The notes under the pieces: model-generated
Databases searched by the model: none
What the model saw: only the letters and a program-made list of their open reading frames with translations
What the model was told of the DNA's origin: nothing
Assembly: GCA_936440205.1 (NCBI GenBank)
Contig: OW387148.1
Coordinates: 40,211,003-40,275,002, forward strand
DNA from: Lepidonotus clava
Lineage: Eukaryota > Annelida > Polychaeta > Phyllodocida > Polynoidae
Length of the DNA stretch: 64,000 nucleotides
Direction of reading: 5' to 3'
Shown here: positions 55,941-64,000 of the stretch, piece after piece
Numbering within the stretch: position 1 is the stretch's first letter
How the letters are laid out: each line of letters begins with the position of its first letter
Translations under genes and position numbers: made by a program

Positions 55941-56459
55941 TTAAATGGAGGGGCCAGTGACCAAAAATTAGTATACTGTCGTGATCCTTACCATACAGGG
56001 AATAACCATACCAAATTTTATACTTTTCTCTCTATTAGTTTTTATTTTATGCACATTTTTGTGTTTCAAACTTAGCTTCTCTGCCGTCACAAGCAGAACA
56101 GTTGAAAAAATGTAAAACAAAGAAAAAATGCAAAAAGAAATTTGTCACATGTTCTTTATAAGTCTAAAAGAGGTTATAATCGCAAAATTAAATGATTCAT
56201 AAAAGAAAATGTGAAAAAATACAATTTTTATGGAATTTGGAAATTTGAAATTTGATTATAACTGTCATTTTATGTGACGTCACATACAGACACCCTGTGT
56301 CAGGTTTCAATATTTGATCTGATATAATAGACTAGATTTTCTTTACAAGATATCAATCTATAGTTATAACATTGTTTTGTGTTCATTTTAAAGCATCATA
56401 TCTACTGTATGAGATGAGAATTTTGCAAAATTGAAATTTCACTGGCCCCTCTCTTTAAA
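55941..56459. mobile_element. Putative DNA element with GAGGGGCCAGTGA ends
   Basis: GGAGGGGCCAGTGA at 55947-55960 and TCACTGGCCCCTCTC at 56439-56453 are inverted, with TTAAA and TTTAAA outside them. The AT-rich interior has no coding frame. About 519 bp, ending where the LINE sequence begins. Single copy in the window. Confidence 0.5.
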
Positions 56460-56539
56460 GGTTTTTTGGTCGCGTTTTGGTCGCTAACCCGGGCTCTTGG
56501 GCAAGAAACATCTAGGTATTAATTTCTTATTTACATGAT

Positions 56540-56953
56540 ATGTACATGTGCAATATTAAATACCAGGGAGTTAACTACAAATCAGCAGAGCACCTCTACT
56601 CAGCTGAGATGGCCCGTTACCATGACCGACTCGACTTAATTGATGCAATCCTTGAGGCTAAATCAGGATATCTAGCAAAAAAAATTGTTAAGGACATCAA
56701 AATCAAACCAGAATGGCAGGACCAGAAATTTAGGGTCATGAGGTTAATCGTCGAACTCAAATTCAACCAGAACCCCAACCTCAAAGATCGCCTAATAAAC
56801 CTAAAAGGGAACTTGTATGAGGCAACCCGTGACTTGGATTTTGCTTGTGGGTTACTACTATCCGAGGCGAAAACCATTGCAAAGGACACCATCCCTGGCA
56901 AGAATAAGCTGGGAGAAACCCTATGCACGTACAGAGACGCTGTTGTTGGTTAA
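56540..56953 (+). CDS. LINE ORF1: NADAR (YbiA-like) domain protein
   Basis: 137 residues. NADAR-family motifs in order: Y8-x-G10, SAEH 15-18 (the Glu is a conserved catalytic-site residue of the family), W59, V66-M67, KFxQNP 74-79, YEAT 93-96, CGL 103-105 and GKNKLG 120-125 with R132 eight residues after N124-L region. E. coli YbiA, about 160 residues, is an N-glycosidase acting on early riboflavin intermediates; the family is tied to NAD/ADP-ribose metabolism. The frame is open from 56516, so a few N-terminal residues of the fold may be missing or start without AUG. The usual WG before the GL motif reads FACGL here. It lies in the ORF1 position, 361 bp before the endonuclease frame. It could instead be a captured host gene beside a truncated LINE. 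Activity is inference. Confidence 0.75.
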   Translation: MYMCNIKYQGVNYKSAEHLYSAEMARYHDRLDLIDAILEAKSGYLAKKIVKDIKIKPEWQDQKFRVMRLIVELKFNQNPNLKDRLINLKGNLYEATRDLDFACGLLLSEAKTIAKDTIPGKNKLGETLCTYRDAVVG

Positions 56954-57170
56954 ATCTAGTACTGAACTGAACATTATTTTGCTTGGCCAGGAATTTAAAT
57001 TTTAAAATTTAAAATAGTTAATAATGTACGGAAGAGCTATTCCTCGCACTATTAAAACTGCTTGTAAGCTTGCGACCTATGATTTCATTCAGAGAATCAA
57101 TCGTTGGCTATTTGAGCCGTTCTCGATTTGGGAATTTGCTAAGTGAAAACTGGCAATATATGTCTGTTGA

Positions 57171-60035
57171 AACTGTGAATATCAATTTGTCTCTGCTAAT
57201 AATTATGATCTAGCCGATGTAAAGGGTAAAAGGGGAACTCATGTAGCACATATAAATGTTAGAAGTATCCACAATAAATGGGAATTATTTAAAACGCATT
57301 TTGCAACAAGTGACTTGGACATTATTGGTGTATCTGAAACTTGGCTAGAGGACAAAATGCCCTCATCATATTACGGATTAACCGATGAATACGATTTTAT
57401 ACGATTGGATAGAAGTTGGTCTGACCTTGGTAACAATAATGTCAAAAAAGGAGGCGGTATAGGTTTATATATTAATAACAATATCCCATTTTCAACATCT
57501 GAATTTGCACACTTAAATACAAGCAGTAAATCAATTGAAATGCAATGGGTCTCCATACTGAAAACCAATTCCAAAAAACTATTGGTCTGCAATCTATACC
57601 GACCCCCTCAAGGTGACCTGGCTGATTTTATAGATATATTGGATAACATATTTGCAAATTTATTGCTCGATAAAATTGAACTACTACTAATGGGCGATTT
57701 TAATATTGACTATAATACTAACAATACTGATACAAAAAAACTTAAGGACCTTATCAAGCCTTATGGACTTACCCAATTAATCAAGAGTCCGACCAGGTTT
57801 TCTCATACCAAAGACAGTTGTTTAGACCTGATGATTACAAATTCTAGGAAAATCTCCAAAGTAGGTGTTGCGAATTTGAATATTAGTGACCATCAACTAA
57901 TCATCCTAACCTTAAAAAAACAAACTCCCCGTAATACCAAATGTGAATTTGCAGGGCGCAGTTACAGAAATTATAACAAAGATATTTTTCAACAACAAAT
58001 TTTAAACAATGACTGGACATTATATGATAATACTTGGAATATAGAAGATAAATGGAACATTCTTCTGGACATAATAACAAATGAGATTAATCTAATGTGC
58101 CCCTTAAAAACATTTAAAATTAAAAAAACAAAGGAGCCCTGGCTGATAAAGGACAAGGACATGGCCCTTAAAAATGCCAAAAGGCACCGTAACAATATAT
58201 TATTATGGCAGGAAGCAAAACAAATTAGAAACTCCTGTATTTCTAGGCTCAGAAGGGCTAAAGCAGAATTTATACAAGAAAACCTGGCTGAAAACCAAAA
58301 TAATCCTAAAAAATATTGGAAAAATATCCAAACACTAGTTACACCATGTAGGTCGGATTCCAAAAACAACATTAAGCTCATCGACCACGATACTAACGTT
58401 CCTATACCTACGGATTGTACTGCTGATTTTATTAATAAATTCTTTGTGAATATAGGCCCAAATTTAGCATCGAAAATTACTAACAACTATGATTGGAATT
58501 TTATGGGCAAGAAATGCAACGAAAAATTAATCCATGTCCGTACTACAATTGAAGAGGTAATCACACTATGTAAGGAGATTAATATCAACAAATCATCTTG
58601 TATTAACAACCTCTCATCAGAAATTATAAGAGATGCCTTTCTTGCTATCCCGGGTAAAGTGGTTGATTTACTTAATTTATCCTTCGACACCACTGACGTG
58701 CCTACTGAATGGAAATCTGGAAAAATCACCCCAATCCCTAAGGTAAATAATACAAATGAAGTGGGAAACCTACGGCCAATAACACTACTACCACTAATAG
58801 CCAAATTGATCGAAAAAATAATTCATAAAAGAATATATACGCATTGTACTCGAAACAAAATATTAAGTGACAAACAAGGTGGTTTTAGGCCTGGCTTCTC
58901 TACAACTATGACCACTGCTCGTTATTTGCATGATATCTATAATGCTTTTAATGAAAATTCTTATACAATATCAGTCTATATCGACGCAATGAAGGCTTTT
59001 GATACCATTAACCATGAAATCCTGCTAAAAAAACTAAAGTTTTATGGAATTACAGGGCCGATATGGCTATGGATCAAACACTATTTATCTGGTCGTCTCC
59101 AATGTACAGTAGCAAATCATATGGTTTCGCAGAGCCTGCCTGTATGTTGCGGTATTCCGCAAGGTAGCGTATGTGGTCCGCTGTTCTTCATATTGTATGT
59201 TAACGACCTGGAAGCTACCATGAATAGTTGTAACCTATCATTATATGCGGATGACACTGTATTATATTATTCCAATACTGACTTAAACCAATGTGTTGTA
59301 AATATTAATAAGGATTTGAACTCATTGGCAAAATGGTGTAATATGAATAAGCTGACCCTAAATTGTAAGAAAACTAAATATTGTGTATACGGTACTAGAT
59401 CTTGTATCAAAAAAAGTAAAGACCAAATTATGATCTTATCCCTGAACAATAGTGTACTCGACCGTGTTTGTTCATATAAGTATTTGGGATTTATTCTTGA
59501 TGAAAACCTCAATTTTAATAAGCATGTAGACGAACTATGTAAGATTGTTAACCACAAATTATACCTACTTTCGAAAATAAGACGTTACATAACCAAGAGT
59601 GCCTGTATTGATATATTTAAAACAATGATATTATCATTAATTGAATATGGTGACATTATCTACAATGGTACCTCTGAAAAAAACCTTAATAAGATTACAA
59701 GACTCTTCTACAGAGGCCTAAGGCTATGTGAAAACTCTAATGTTCATATCAATAGGGACGAACTGCTCCTTGAATGTAAGATCAGCAGCCTTCCAGCACA
59801 TTTACAAACGCATTTGTTGTTATTCATGCATAAAATGACTTCTCATGATAGTATGTTAAAAAAATGTACCTATGCAACCAGATTACATCGTGCGCCGGTG
59901 TTTAACACTTATAAACCCACCAATGAAAAGGCCAGAATGAATGTTATGTATAGAGGGGCAATTGCCTGGAATGCCTTGAATTATAATACGAGAAATTTAA
60001 ATTTTACCGATTTTAAATTAGCGGTTAAACGCTGA
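57171..60035 (+). CDS. LINE ORF2: endonuclease-reverse transcriptase
   Basis: Open from 57171 to the stop at 60033-60035, 954 codons. Counting from codon 57315: endonuclease motifs NVRSI (just upstream), SETWL 7-11 (catalytic Glu), YRPP 95-98, GDFN 127-130 and SDH 191-193. Reverse transcriptase: LRPIT 486-490, QGGFRPG 521-527, motif A YIDAMKAFD 555-563, motif B GIPQGSVCGP 613-622, motif C YADD 644-647 and YKYLGF 721-726. All catalytic acids are present, so the enzyme looks active. No AUG precedes the endonuclease; the first in frame is at 57357, inside it. The same frame runs on upstream to an ATG at 57024 but is crossed by two TGA codons (57144-57146 and 57168-57170), the second within a C-x-N-C group, so the original start was probably 57024 and this copy has lost it. 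It nicks target DNA and primes reverse transcription there. Confidence 0.93.
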   Translation, partial: NCEYQFVSANNYDLADVKGKRGTHVAHINVRSIHNKWELFKTHFATSDLDIIGVSETWLEDKMPSSYYGLTDEYDFIRLDRSWSDLGNNNVKKGGGIGLYINNNIPFSTSEFAHLNTSSKSIEMQWVSILKTNSKKLLVCNLYRPPQGDLADFIDILDNIFANLLLDKIELLLMGDFNIDYNTNNTDTKKLKDLIKPYGLTQLIKSPTRFSHTKDSCLDLMITNSRKISKVGVANLNISDHQLIILTLKKQTPRNTKCEFAGRSYRNYNKDIFQQQILNNDWTLYDNTWNIEDKWNILLDIITNEINLMCPLKTFKIKKTKEPWLIKDKDMALKNAKRHRNNILLWQEAKQIRNSCISRLRRAKAEFIQENLAENQNNPKKYWKNIQTLVTPCRSDSKNNIKLIDHDTNVPIPTDCTADFINKFFVNIGPNLASKITNNYDWNFMGKKCNEKLIHVRTTIEEVITLCKEININKSSCINNLSSEIIRDAFLAIPGKVVDLLNLSFDTTDVPTEWKSGKITPIPKVNNTNEVGNLRPITLLPLIAKLIEKIIHKRIYTHCTRNKILSDKQGGFRPGFSTTMTTARYLHDIYNAFNENSYTISVYIDAMKAFDTINHEILLKKLKFYGITGPIWLWIKHYLSGRLQCTVANHMVSQSLPVCCGIPQGSVCGPLFFILYVNDLEATMNSCNLSLYADDTVLYYSNTDLNQCVVNINKDLNSLAKWCNMNKLTLNCKKTKYCVYGTRSCIKKSKDQIMILSLNNSVLDRVCSYKYLGFILDENLNFNKHVDELCKIVNHKLYLLSKIRRYITKSACIDIFKTMILSLIEYGDIIYNGTSEKNLNKITRLFYRGLRLCENSNVHINRDELLLECKISSLPAHLQTHLLLFMHKMTSHDSMLKKCTYATRLHRAPVFNTYKPTNEKARMNVMYRGAIAWNALNYNTRNLNFTDFKLAVKR

Positions 60036-60360
60036 TTTTATTGTTTTATTGTCTTTTAATATCCCCCTTTTGACCCTTTTCTTATACCAAGACTTGTTTA
60101 TTGACAAATTGAATCTTACTTCAGACCTTTTACTGTTTTATTGACACTGTGATACATTGAACAGATATATATATCCTTTAATTGTTATACCATTGTTATG
60201 TAAATTATCATAGGTTTTTAACTTATTATTTCACCAAAGCCTAGAATTATATAATAATTCCTAAATTCACTTTTGTGATTGTTATATGTACATCCTGTAG
60301 TCATTGTACTACCACAGGCGTAAAATGTAAACAAGTGTAAGCTTATTTTATGTCTGTTGA

Positions 60361-60382
60361 AATAAAAGAATTAAAAAAAAAA
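60361..60382 (+). terminator. LINE polyadenylation signal and A-tail
   Basis: AATAAA at 60361-60366 followed within 7 bp by an A-run (60373-60382) marks the 3' end of the retroposed copy. Confidence 0.75.
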
Positions 60383-60683
60383 GAAGCTATTTTAATGAGT
60401 CAGTACTATTACTAATAATTATGAATTTATGTTATTAACAAACAAATTAAACAAAATAGGAAACTGGTGCATGGAATACAGGCTTTAGGCTGTCTGATTA
60501 CAGACAGCTTGCAAATAACAATGAGCAAAGTCCATTCATAGCAGATATTGTAATCACTTTTTTTATTACCAAAGTAGGGTCCATTCCTCTGTCAAACTTG
60601 TTAAGCAGTATATTGACTTTCATAGGAGGGCATCGTTTATTTTATAGGGCAAGGGGAAAGTCCATTCCTACCAGAGATGTATT
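60383..60683. other. Unique AT-rich DNA
   Basis: Near 60468-60488 a family B right end ('catggaatacaggcttta') remains. Otherwise nothing is recognised. Confidence 0.5.
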
Positions 60684-60872
60684 CGTTGTTATAGCGTTCT
60701 GTATGAATAGGGTCTGAACATCATTTAAATGTAATGTTATTATAACATTTTTGTCTATGAGTCTCAACATAATCCAAAATAATGTAACTGTTATGTAACA
60801 ATTTAACAAGAAACAGACTAACTGAAAAAGTATGGTTGCAGAATGTTCCTGTAACATCACTGGTTGCCTGGG
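60684..60872. mobile_element. F2 MITE, left end missing
   Basis: 'tgtaatgttattataacatt' to 'gtaacatcactggttgcctggg'; aligned with 48065-48266. Confidence 0.8.
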
Positions 60873-61195
60873 AATTTTTCACTTATAAATCAAGAGATTC
60901 ATGATATAGTTGGTATCTGGATTGGGATTTTGCAGCATTTCCCCTAGATTATGAAACAACTATAGAAGATATTTAATGCCTTATTCCACATACAGTGAAT
61001 GAATAATATATTTTCATGCTGCTAAATTTTTGCGTACCAAACAATGAGTATAATTTCCACGCATTCATAATTTTGTGCACTTATTAGATATTTATATTTC
61101 CTATACTATGTATACATTTCACTCACATCATATTTGAGCGCATTTATAGTGGTACGCGAAATACATGACAATATGCACAACATGACAATTAACAT
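60873..61195. other. AT-rich DNA with MITE remnants
   Basis: 'taatgccttattccacata' near 60973 looks like a family B or N left end. The rest is unplaced. Confidence 0.4.
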
Positions 61196-61384
61196 GTTTA
61201 CAGTACCGATTTAGATGCTGCCGATTTTGCATTTGGCTTTTTTACTCTGATAATACGACATGGACCCATACACACTGTATATTATTTGAAAGAGAATTGT
61301 AAGGCCTTTCTTTTTATATTTGAACTTTATTCCCACTGCAGATTTCTAACATTGGCAGCATAATCAGCATGTGGAAAACAGGCT
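61196..61384. mobile_element. Family B MITE, left end eroded
   Basis: 'gatgctgccgattttgcat', 'agagaattgtaaggccttt', 'attcccactgcagattt' and right end 'gtggaaaacaggct' followed by TTAA. Confidence 0.8.
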
Positions 61385-61524
61385 TTAAAGTGAGCAATAG
61401 ACTAGGAATTTGCATGTCATAATGATGCACTTGTCAAGGCCTAAGCTCTGCCAATGAAGCTCATTAAAGAGCTGAGAGAGACCTTTCTACTAGTGGGGAA
61501 TCTAATTAGAAGGGAAGAACAAAT

Positions 61525-61665
61525 TAAACCAGGGGCAGATCCAGGATTTTGTAAAATGGGGGGCCATGCTATAGCAACATTTTTCGCCCTCCAGGAATTT
61601 GGCCCAAAAAAGTAGGGGGGAGGGGCGCATGCCTGGCACGCCCCCCTTAAATCCATGCCTGTAAA
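61525..61665 (+). repeat. Family K repeat copy
   Basis: 'aggggcagatccaggatttt' with a G-run, then 'cacgccccccttaaatcc'. The typical start of the dispersed K repeat. Confidence 0.55.
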
Positions 61666-61822
61666 CTCTTAACCATCTGTTCTTCCCGCATATATTTATA
61701 TTGTGGAAAAATGTTATTCAAACTAACTACAGCATTTTCAATAAGAAACAAAATGGCCGTAGAGATTGAGACCATATTTTCAAATAATGATTAAAATTTT
61801 TCTGTATTAACCAGATAATAAG

Positions 61823-62252
61823 ACCATCCCAGTTATCACCAACATTAAGGTTTACCATAAAATATTTTCAAAATATTTTACGCGCTTTTTGCATGAAGAG
61901 TGTTGCATAATACAACATTTACCAAAGCAGCTTGGTGGACAGATTGCTCTTAAAATTTGCTTTACATATTGGCCTTTTTCCCAGGAACCAATGGTAAAGC
62001 CTGTCCGCCCAACCTTTAATGTCGGACCCTGTTTTACCCTGAAACATAACATTTTGATGCACTGGAAAACCTGCAAATCTGTCAATTGGTAAAATTTAAG
62101 AAAACACAATTTGTTATTAGTATTTGGCAATTTAGAAAAATAAAAATCTTGCTCATTTCAGTAAACCCAACTTAAGGAAACAGGGATCACTTATATTGTA
62201 ATTTTGTCCAACCCTTGTCAAACCCTGGGATATACCCAATGTGGGATGGGTT
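61823..62252 (-). mobile_element. Family V element, copy 2 (inverted)
   Basis: Reverse complement of 17865-18308 over about 430 bp, ends 'accatcccagtt' / 'gtgggatgggt'. One frame is open through 61852-62130 on the minus strand, but the same frame is closed in copy 1, so coding is not supported. Confidence 0.75.
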
Positions 62253-62253
62253 T

Positions 62254-62515
62254 ATTGTTTACACAATTATCAACTGTGGTGGCTCATTTGATATATTTGA
62301 TAAGCTACTGTTCCATATGAGATAAGGACTTATGATCATTTGTGTTCAAATCATATCATAATCATATTGTCACACACATGTGCATTACAAAACAATGAAC
62401 CAAGTTGATGGTCATAGGAATTTTGTTTTCTCATATAAAGACGTCATGCATTTATATTTCATAAAAACAACCTGTGAAAAACGGATATAAATTAGCTTGC
62501 ATTGCATAGAATCAA
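62254..62515. other. Unique AT-rich DNA
   Basis: No gene or repeat. Confidence 0.5.
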
Positions 62516-62516
62516 T

Positions 62517-62735
62517 TGGACGAGGACCACGGTAAAACATTTAGTTTCAGCTACGGCTCCCTGTGGGGGTTCCAGGGAAGAATAGGCCCCCAGTAGCCCC
62601 TGCTGATCAGGGACCAAGCACTGACCAAGTGGTTCCTTGGGTTCGATTCCTGGTTGGTATCTGGGTTCACTAAGGGATGAGGTACAGCAAAAATGATTTC
62701 CAGGTTTTGATCCCCTGCTGTTTGCCCACTCACTC
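62517..62735 (-). mobile_element. SINE-like repeat U, copy 4 (inverted)
   Basis: 'gaccaagtggttccttgggt' and 'tcgattcctggttgg', then 'aagggatgaggtacagcaaa' to 'ctgctgtttgccca'. It keeps the B-box-like GGTTCGATTCC in full. Confidence 0.65.
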
Positions 62736-62739
62736 ACTA

Positions 62740-63155
62740 AGCTAGGGCTTCAATTAGAAATGCATCTGAATAATCTGGTAGACTGCTACTGTTGCATTTT
62801 ACTTTGCAATGGCTTTTATAGTCACTTAACTATGTCTCCATGCACATACTGTACAATACTGTTCTGTTCTAAGTCACTGTGGCCCTTTGAGAATATTTTT
62901 GTTTTAAATCATTATGTAGGAATTTCTTTTTATAAATAAATAATTAGAAAAGGTGGGAAGACTGGACCTACAGGGTGGAGGAAGACTAGAGAAATCCAAC
63001 CCACCCTCAGGATAAATGATACTGTTTCAAATAAAAAATTAAAGAAAATTATGGGTTAAAAAGTAGGTGAAGCTTAAATTACATGGCTGATTGAATCAGA
63101 GGCTTTACTGTCCTGATCTGACTAATGATCTGACAGCGGCTAATTAGTCAGTAGA
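62740..63155. other. Unique DNA
   Basis: No gene or repeat recognised. Confidence 0.5.
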
Positions 63156-63374
63156 TTAGTTATCGATCAGCGGGGTGGGCCTACCCATGGCCGGGCCGTT
63201 AATCCGCTTATACGGGTACTGAGCTGGTTTGTCGCCAAACGTTTCCCGCCATGGTGGTGCTAGTTGGGATGGGTAAAGCCCCATTCTCTGTGGTGAATGT
63301 GGTTTGTCGTAGGCCTTGTTGATCTGCGACCGTTGGAAACATTGGATAATCATAGCCCTGGATGACCTGCTTCT
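63156..63374 (-). CDS. Candidate terminal exon of an unknown host gene
   Basis: On the minus strand an acceptor-like 'aataattttgcag' ends at 63375. Two frames stay open after it. One (EKQVIQGYDYPMFPTVADQQ...) stops at 63208-63210; the other (...GLYPSQLAPPWRETFGDKP) stops at 63156-63158. Both read like hydrophilic protein, and the first has a coding-like codon pattern in its opening codons. No known domain. Also present is TTTCCCGCC at 63242-63250. It may still be non-coding. Confidence 0.3.
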   Translation of the reverse strand, partial: RSRSSRAMIIQCFQRSQINKAYDKPHSPQRMGLYPSQLAPPWRETFGDKPAQYPYKRINGPAMGRPTPLIDN

Positions 63375-63451
63375 CTGCAAAATTATTCAAAATGTTTGAT
63401 GTTAATCAATTAAAGGGTAATTCATACTGGGAAAAATGTATGCATGCTTAC

Positions 63452-63537
63452 CTTCTTCCAAATATATGTGTTCTAAATGTGTTTGTCAACTAACGTTTCC
63501 TGCCATGGTGGTGGTAGTGGGGGTAGTTTGGAACTAG
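63452..63537 (-). other. Segment bounded by splice-like signals, repeats part of the exon
   Basis: The minus strand has an acceptor-like 'gacgtgtcag' and a strong donor-like GAAG|GTAAGC. The segment contains 'accaccatggcaggaaacgt', nearly the same as 63235-63258. All three frames are closed, so if it is an exon it is untranslated. Confidence 0.25.
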
Positions 63538-63623
63538 CTGACACGTCTCATGGAAGTAATAGACTATTCACATTTGGTCAAGTGCTTGTACAGTTACATC
63601 CTTCTAATTATACGCGCAAGCTT

Positions 63624-64000
63624 CTCAGGCAAGCAGCAACGTAACAACGGGTTCTGCAACCATTAATTTTTGGTTGGTCTGTAACCTGCCAATAACAGTG
63701 ACAGTTCTCATGTGACAGTTATGTTATTTTCGGTAAAGTTGAGATTTACTAAAAAAGAATGATATATAATAACATCATATTTTAGTAAAGTTGAGACCTT
63801 ACTTATAAAGAGCGTTATAATAATGTTATGATAATGTGAAGGAATGTTACAAGAATGTCACAATAATGTCACAGTGCGATGTCCCAATGTTAGGTTCTAA
63901 AGACGTTTTTGGGTGCCATTAAAATAACATAACAAGAACCAAAGCAGAACTATCATAGAATGTTATAATAACATTATAGTAACATTGTATTCTTACTTGG
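63624..64000. mobile_element. F2 MITE running to the window end
   Basis: 'ctcaggcaagcagcaacgta' to 'attcttacttgg'. The last one or so bases fall outside the window. Interior as in 34235-34598. Confidence 0.85.

Larger units (their letters stand above)
56460..60382 (+). mobile_element. LINE (non-LTR retrotransposon) with NADAR ORF1
   Basis: Order: short leader, NADAR-domain ORF (56540-56953), 70-bp gap, ORF2 region (57024-60035) with apurinic-type endonuclease and reverse transcriptase, ~325-bp AT-rich 3' UTR, AATAAA (60361-60366) and A-run (60373-60382). No RNase H domain and no C-terminal zinc knuckle are seen. The RT and the C-terminal 'YRGAIAWNAL...DFK' block place it in the Jockey/CR1/L2 part of the LINE tree by eye. 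The 5' end is probably near 56460, perhaps truncated. No target-site duplication was found by eye. The long intact ORF2 suggests a young copy. Confidence 0.85.

Noticed and set aside
57144-57170. Selenocysteine recoding of the two TGA codons
   Set aside because: Both interruptions are TGA, but I see no SECIS-type structure and LINEs are not known to use it; simple nonsense changes are more likely.
57989-58804. Minus-strand frames of 105-165 codons
   Set aside because: Shadows of the LINE ORF2 on the opposite strand.
61852-62130. 92-codon frame in family V
   Set aside because: The same frame is closed by stops in the other V copy at 17865-18308; best read as repeat DNA.
62640-62700. Functional tRNA gene in repeat U
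   Set aside because: The B-box GGTTCGATTCC is good but the A-box-like match is only about 7 bases away, and no cloverleaf can be formed.

Overview
This is nuclear DNA of an invertebrate animal. It is AT-rich with local CpG-rich islets, and no host protein gene can be read through with confidence. The only long, clearly coding reading frames belong to a LINE (non-LTR retrotransposon) at 56.5-60.4 kb. The rest is mostly short non-autonomous DNA transposons (MITEs and foldback elements), tRNA-derived SINE pieces, mini- and microsatellites, and unique intergenic or intronic DNA. SINE tails ending in a 'ttgctgagtg...ttaaac' block and the mix of MITEs would suit a lophotrochozoan or an invertebrate deuterostome, but the species cannot be fixed from the window.

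Layout. 0-12 kb: right half of a MITE (family G), simple repeats, scattered family A/B/E MITEs, an 87-bp minisatellite (8.3-9.2 kb) split by a family A MITE, and a CpG-rich block with a TCTCGCGAGA motif (10.1-10.4 kb). 12-20 kb: an NRF-1-type palindrome, two family C MITEs, family A, B, H and V elements, then a CpG-rich promoter-like segment with a TATA box and initiator (19.2-19.7 kb), followed by a 30-bp minisatellite (19.8-20.6 kb). 20-33 kb: a foldback hairpin, SINEs, family G, a three-level nest of MITEs (27.5-28.3 kb), and a locally duplicated hairpin-rich repeat (30.9-31.7 kb). 33-64 kb: a marked concentration of one MITE group with CCCAG termini and TA target duplications (families F1/F2, twelve copies), one of them split by a 967-bp element; three or four CTCF-like motifs; an E2F/NRF-1/YY1 promoter-like cluster (50.8-50.95 kb); a ~262-bp tandem array (54.1-55.4 kb); the LINE; and a possible minus-strand exon near 63.2-63.4 kb.

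The LINE is the most notable item. Its endonuclease/reverse transcriptase frame is open for about 950 codons. It is preceded by a separate intact 137-codon frame that carries the motifs of a NADAR (YbiA-like, DUF1768) domain, an enzyme fold of NAD/ADP-ribose and riboflavin-intermediate metabolism, in the place where LINEs usually carry an RNA-binding ORF1. A second theme is that many otherwise unrelated MITE families here share a terminal pattern (TWA target, then GCC, then a CCCAC or TTCCAC block), and three of them share a 20-bp central palindrome whose flanks differ but still pair.

Family letters (A, B, C...) are labels local to this annotation, not database names. Repeat boundaries come from eye alignment of copies inside the window.
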